Below, piece by piece: positions 61,304 through 64,000 of a DNA stretch of 64,000 nt. The stretch is from Ruminococcus sp. (lineage in GTDB: Bacteria > Bacillota > Clostridia > Oscillospirales > Ruminococcaceae), in contig JAHZHC010000020.1 in NCBI GenBank assembly GCA_019420505.1, positions 62,001-126,000 of the forward strand, given 5' to 3'. The notes beneath the pieces are model-generated. The model had not been told where the DNA came from. It did no database searches and worked only from the letters and a program-made list of their open reading frames with translations. Position numbers and translations under genes: made by a program. Every line of letters begins with the position of its first letter. Positions within the stretch are counted from its first letter, which is position 1.

Positions 61304-62656
61304 CTATCTCTTATTTTCACCAATCGGTTTCATAAGTATATAAGGCAACACAAGTATACAATGTACTAAATATGCTGACGCTTCAATTTTCATTGTCTGA
61401 TTGGAAAACAACATCAGAATACTGATCATTGAAATGATAATCACAAATTGCTTTATTGACTTATCTTCTATTGTTTTGGCTTTTAACTTAACCGCAGTCT
61501 TAATATAATTAAAGATAACAATTAAATAACACATCAATCCGGTAAGTCCCATTTCTATAGTAATAAATGACGAATAAAAGAATTGATATCCGGACCAGCT
61601 GTTATTCTCATAAAAAGATGATGTCAGGAACGAAAAGCTGGAATAATCCGCATTCCCTAAGCCTATTCCAAATATTTTATCAATTGGATCAACTAAAAAA
61701 TTGTTTAACACAAACGGAATTGCAGTTAATCGATCAATTCCGACCTTTGTTTCTCTTCCCCCACTACCGTATCCGGTATCTCGTGTAACATAATCCAACA
61801 TATTTTCGAGTTTGAAGAAATCAGCAAAGTTTGGAAACAAAGCATATAAAGCACGTGCTCCAAGTATCAAGACAGTAATACCAACTATTACAAACCCAAT
61901 AGTCTTAAAGGATTTCCGGCATATTAAAAGTGATACAATACCAATTATTATTATCTGAATATAGAAAATCTTTATTTCGGCAACTGTTGACATATACATT
62001 GAGCCTGCAATTGCAATCAGCATATTAAACATGGTGGTTTCTTTATTTAAATATTGCACAATGTAATATGTACATACAATACACATGAGCCAATTTAAAG
62101 AAGCATTACCGCCTCTTTCCACTCCATTACTGTATAGACCTGAAATAAAATCGCCTTTCGATATTTCAGAGTAAGTTACAAAAAATGCTTGATAAGTAAC
62201 AACAACTATATTTAATAGGAAAAATCCAAAAAGGATATTCATTATTTTAGGAATATCTTCTCTTTTAAGATAAACTGCACACATCATTGCGAAAATTAAA
62301 AATCGGCAATTATTACGGAATCCCCATAAATACAGCATCGGTGAATATAAATTTAAAACAAATGAAATAATAGAAAGCAGCACAAATATACTTAGGCAAA
62401 ACACAAGAGACTTTGGTACAAAAAGCTTTTTATATTTCTTCTGACAAAAGTATTCTGCTAATATCCATATCAATATAAAATCTGTAATATAATTTAACAG
62501 CGATGGCAACCCTAAATTACCAATTATAAATTTAATTATTAGATTATATATCAATTCAAAATATATAAGTTTCACAACACGCTCCTTGCCTTTGCATATT
62601 CTATTATAATAATAGACTGCCAAAGCAATGGCCATCATCGCTAAAATATAGTTCAT
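61304..62656 (-). CDS. O-antigen ligase/polymerase-like membrane protein (Wzy type)
   Basis: 450 residues, about twelve membrane helices and a large loop (about 270-345) rich in charged residues between the two halves, as in Wzy polymerases; GGRETKVGIDR lies in this loop. It has no close signature, so the call relies on topology and on its neighbours. Confidence 0.78.
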   Translation of the reverse strand: MNYILAMMAIALAVYYYNRICKGKERVVKLIYFELIYNLIIKFIIGNLGLPSLLNYITDFILIWILAEYFCQKKYKKLFVPKSLVFCLSIFVLLSIISFVLNLYSPMLYLWGFRNNCRFLIFAMMCAVYLKREDIPKIMNILFGFFLLNIVVVTYQAFFVTYSEISKGDFISGLYSNGVERGGNASLNWLMCIVCTYYIVQYLNKETTMFNMLIAIAGSMYMSTVAEIKIFYIQIIIIGIVSLLICRKSFKTIGFVIVGITVLILGARALYALFPNFADFFKLENMLDYVTRDTGYGSGGRETKVGIDRLTAIPFVLNNFLVDPIDKIFGIGLGNADYSSFSFLTSSFYENNSWSGYQFFYSSFITIEMGLTGLMCYLIVIFNYIKTAVKLKAKTIEDKSIKQFVIIISMISILMLFSNQTMKIEASAYLVHCILVLPYILMKPIGENKR

Positions 62657-62718
62657 TTTATCTCCTTATAATTTAATATTATATTCTCTTTTCACTATTA
62701 TATCTAAACTCTTATTTT

Positions 62719-63930
62719 CTAATCATATTTAACTTTAATGCCCTCGTGTTTCTTCAATTTACGTGCTATTTTTATTAATCCTGTACTATATAAAAAGGAT
62801 TTCATTTTTTCAATAATAACATCCTTTTTACTTACAGGGCAAACCTTTTGTATAATCTGATCAAGCGGAACTTTACCCAACTGACTGAACAACTCGTTTC
62901 GTTTCAAATTTGGCTGAGCTTTACCGCAAAGCATAATTCCGCATTTAGCTATAAGTTCCTTTTTGTTGACCTGCTGAATACATATATCTTTATATGCCCA
63001 ATCAAGCAATTGTTCACCTTTATCAGACTGAATTAACACAGCCGTATATCCTTTATCATCATCCGCCAAGCCTGTCAGCTGTGTAAATCTTTTACAATCA
63101 AAAAGAGTCAGATCACTGACCCTTGCCTCAGTTTTAAATGCACACTCTGAACATGATGGCCTTGAACACATTTCACGTGTAAATAAACGCATCATCGGAT
63201 CTACTCTTCCGGATTTTTTATATATATGTCCATTTTCAAATTTCAATAGCATAGTTGAACTATGATATCCATATGTTTTATTTCTGAATTTGACATCTGT
63301 AATCCTTGATTTATATTTGCTTTCCATATGCCCCCGATAAACTTCCCATAACTTTGGTGAGGGCACGCCTCTGCAAACTATATCAATACAATACAGATTT
63401 TCATCATATTTTCCGTTTAATACCTTTTTAAGACCCTCTACCTGACAAGGTGTTCCCGAAAACAAAACCGTTTCGTTATTTTTGAGTCTATTTCGGATTT
63501 CGGCATATGTTCCGGACAAATCGCTTTGAACAAACTTTGATCCTCTGAACATTTTCAATTCATCAATAGCGCTACAGGATTTATGCTTTACATTTTTATC
63601 ATCATCAAATGCCGCACCATAGATAACTGCGTTTTTTCTTTCTATCAAGGCAGCTGCAAAGGCTGTGAAAGCTCCCCCTGAAGTACTGTCCATCAGAGTT
63701 TCTTCATTTATATTTCTGACAATTTTCGCACTCGGATTTCCTTTTGGAACACTTTGATTTAAAACTGGACATACCCTTTCACATTTTCCGCAATTAATAC
63801 ACTCCGATTCATCAACCTTCGGATACAAAAAGCCCTCTGAATCAGGAGTTAAGACAATACAGTTTTTAGGACAAACAGTCTCACAAGCAGTACATCCACA
63901 GCATTTACTTTTATCTGTAACTTGAATCAT
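62719..63930 (-). CDS. F420-hydrogenase beta-like iron-sulfur protein of a polysaccharide locus (copy 2)
   Basis: 403 residues. CCGCTACETVCP and CINCGKCERVCP cluster motifs, TSGGAFTAFAAALIERK, GTPCQVEGLKKV and CRGVPSPKLW. The two copies share motif order but differ substantially in sequence, so they probably act on different sugars. GGAGGAG precedes its start. Confidence 0.88.
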   Translation of the reverse strand: MIQVTDKSKCCGCTACETVCPKNCIVLTPDSEGFLYPKVDESECINCGKCERVCPVLNQSVPKGNPSAKIVRNINEETLMDSTSGGAFTAFAAALIERKNAVIYGAAFDDDKNVKHKSCSAIDELKMFRGSKFVQSDLSGTYAEIRNRLKNNETVLFSGTPCQVEGLKKVLNGKYDENLYCIDIVCRGVPSPKLWEVYRGHMESKYKSRITDVKFRNKTYGYHSSTMLLKFENGHIYKKSGRVDPMMRLFTREMCSRPSCSECAFKTEARVSDLTLFDCKRFTQLTGLADDDKGYTAVLIQSDKGEQLLDWAYKDICIQQVNKKELIAKCGIMLCGKAQPNLKRNELFSQLGKVPLDQIIQKVCPVSKKDVIIEKMKSFLYSTGLIKIARKLKKHEGIKVKYD

Positions 63931-63941
63931 TTTCTCCTCCG

Positions 63942-64000
63942 TTAATGAATACCGGCAAACGCCTCGTCTATATAATCATCAGTTTGCTTTTTCAACTCTG
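63942..64000 (-). CDS. C-terminal fragment of a gene entering from the right
   Basis: The last 18 codons of a frame ending DDYIDEAFAGIH then TAA, 11 bases before the next start. Presumably the next enzyme of the polysaccharide operon; the family cannot be told from 18 residues. Confidence 0.65.
   Translation of the reverse strand, partial: ELKKQTDDYIDEAFAGIH

Overview
This AT-rich window looks like chromosomal DNA of an anaerobic, Gram-positive Clostridia gut-type bacterium, most likely an Oscillospiraceae/Ruminococcus-like organism. The evidence is strong GGAGG ribosome sites, TTG/GTG starts, ECF vitamin transporters, an FprA flavodiiron protein, a class III ribonucleotide reductase-like domain, VanZ proteins, a sortase-type anchor and a peptidoglycan-era exopolysaccharide cluster. 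The species is inferred, not shown.

Layout. 1-8.6 kb: a partial flavodiiron gene, a YdcF protein, a MATE exporter, a DUF3737 beta-helix protein, a LysR regulator divergent from a small protein plus iron alcohol dehydrogenase, a stand-alone NrdD-like glycyl-radical domain, an SH3 membrane protein and a YgjP-type peptidase. 8.6-22.8 kb: CoA supply (pantothenate ECF S-component, coaX, coaBC), GH36 alpha-galactosidase, lnt, cca, VanZ, regulators, a WYL/GyrI cassette and prfC. 22.9-34.9 kb: GNAT and DUF815, tRNA-Arg, the Ktr potassium channel pair, a LytTR/DUF3021/ABC exporter operon, a sodium:solute symporter, tRNA-fMet, tRNA-Ala and a secreted papain-like protease with four repeats. 35.6-35.9 kb: a type I toxin-antitoxin locus with a 29-residue holin-like toxin.

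The standout is 37.7-55.3 kb. A strong promoter leads into a cobalamin riboswitch with a downstream terminator. It controls a long run of same-strand genes: a small HNH-repeat protein; a 1347-residue wall-anchored protein with a PQQ-like propeller; two proteins ending in DUF4430 (the transcobalamin C-terminal fold); a membrane-anchored alpha/alpha-toroid protein resembling the other half of transcobalamin/intrinsic factor; a MoxR/DUF58/transglutaminase module; and, after a small mobile repeat, a complete ECF transporter (T, fused A-A, S). I read this as a surface vitamin B12 capture and import system built from a split, bacterial version of the animal intrinsic factor/transcobalamin architecture. 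The wall-anchored protein carries a G8 tract that could switch it between anchored and released forms.

55.3-64 kb is one leftward operon for an exopolysaccharide or teichoic-type polymer: two VanZ proteins, two F420-hydrogenase-beta-like iron-sulfur proteins, a flippase, a pyruvyl transferase, a GT2 glycosyltransferase and a polymerase. It enters from beyond the right edge.
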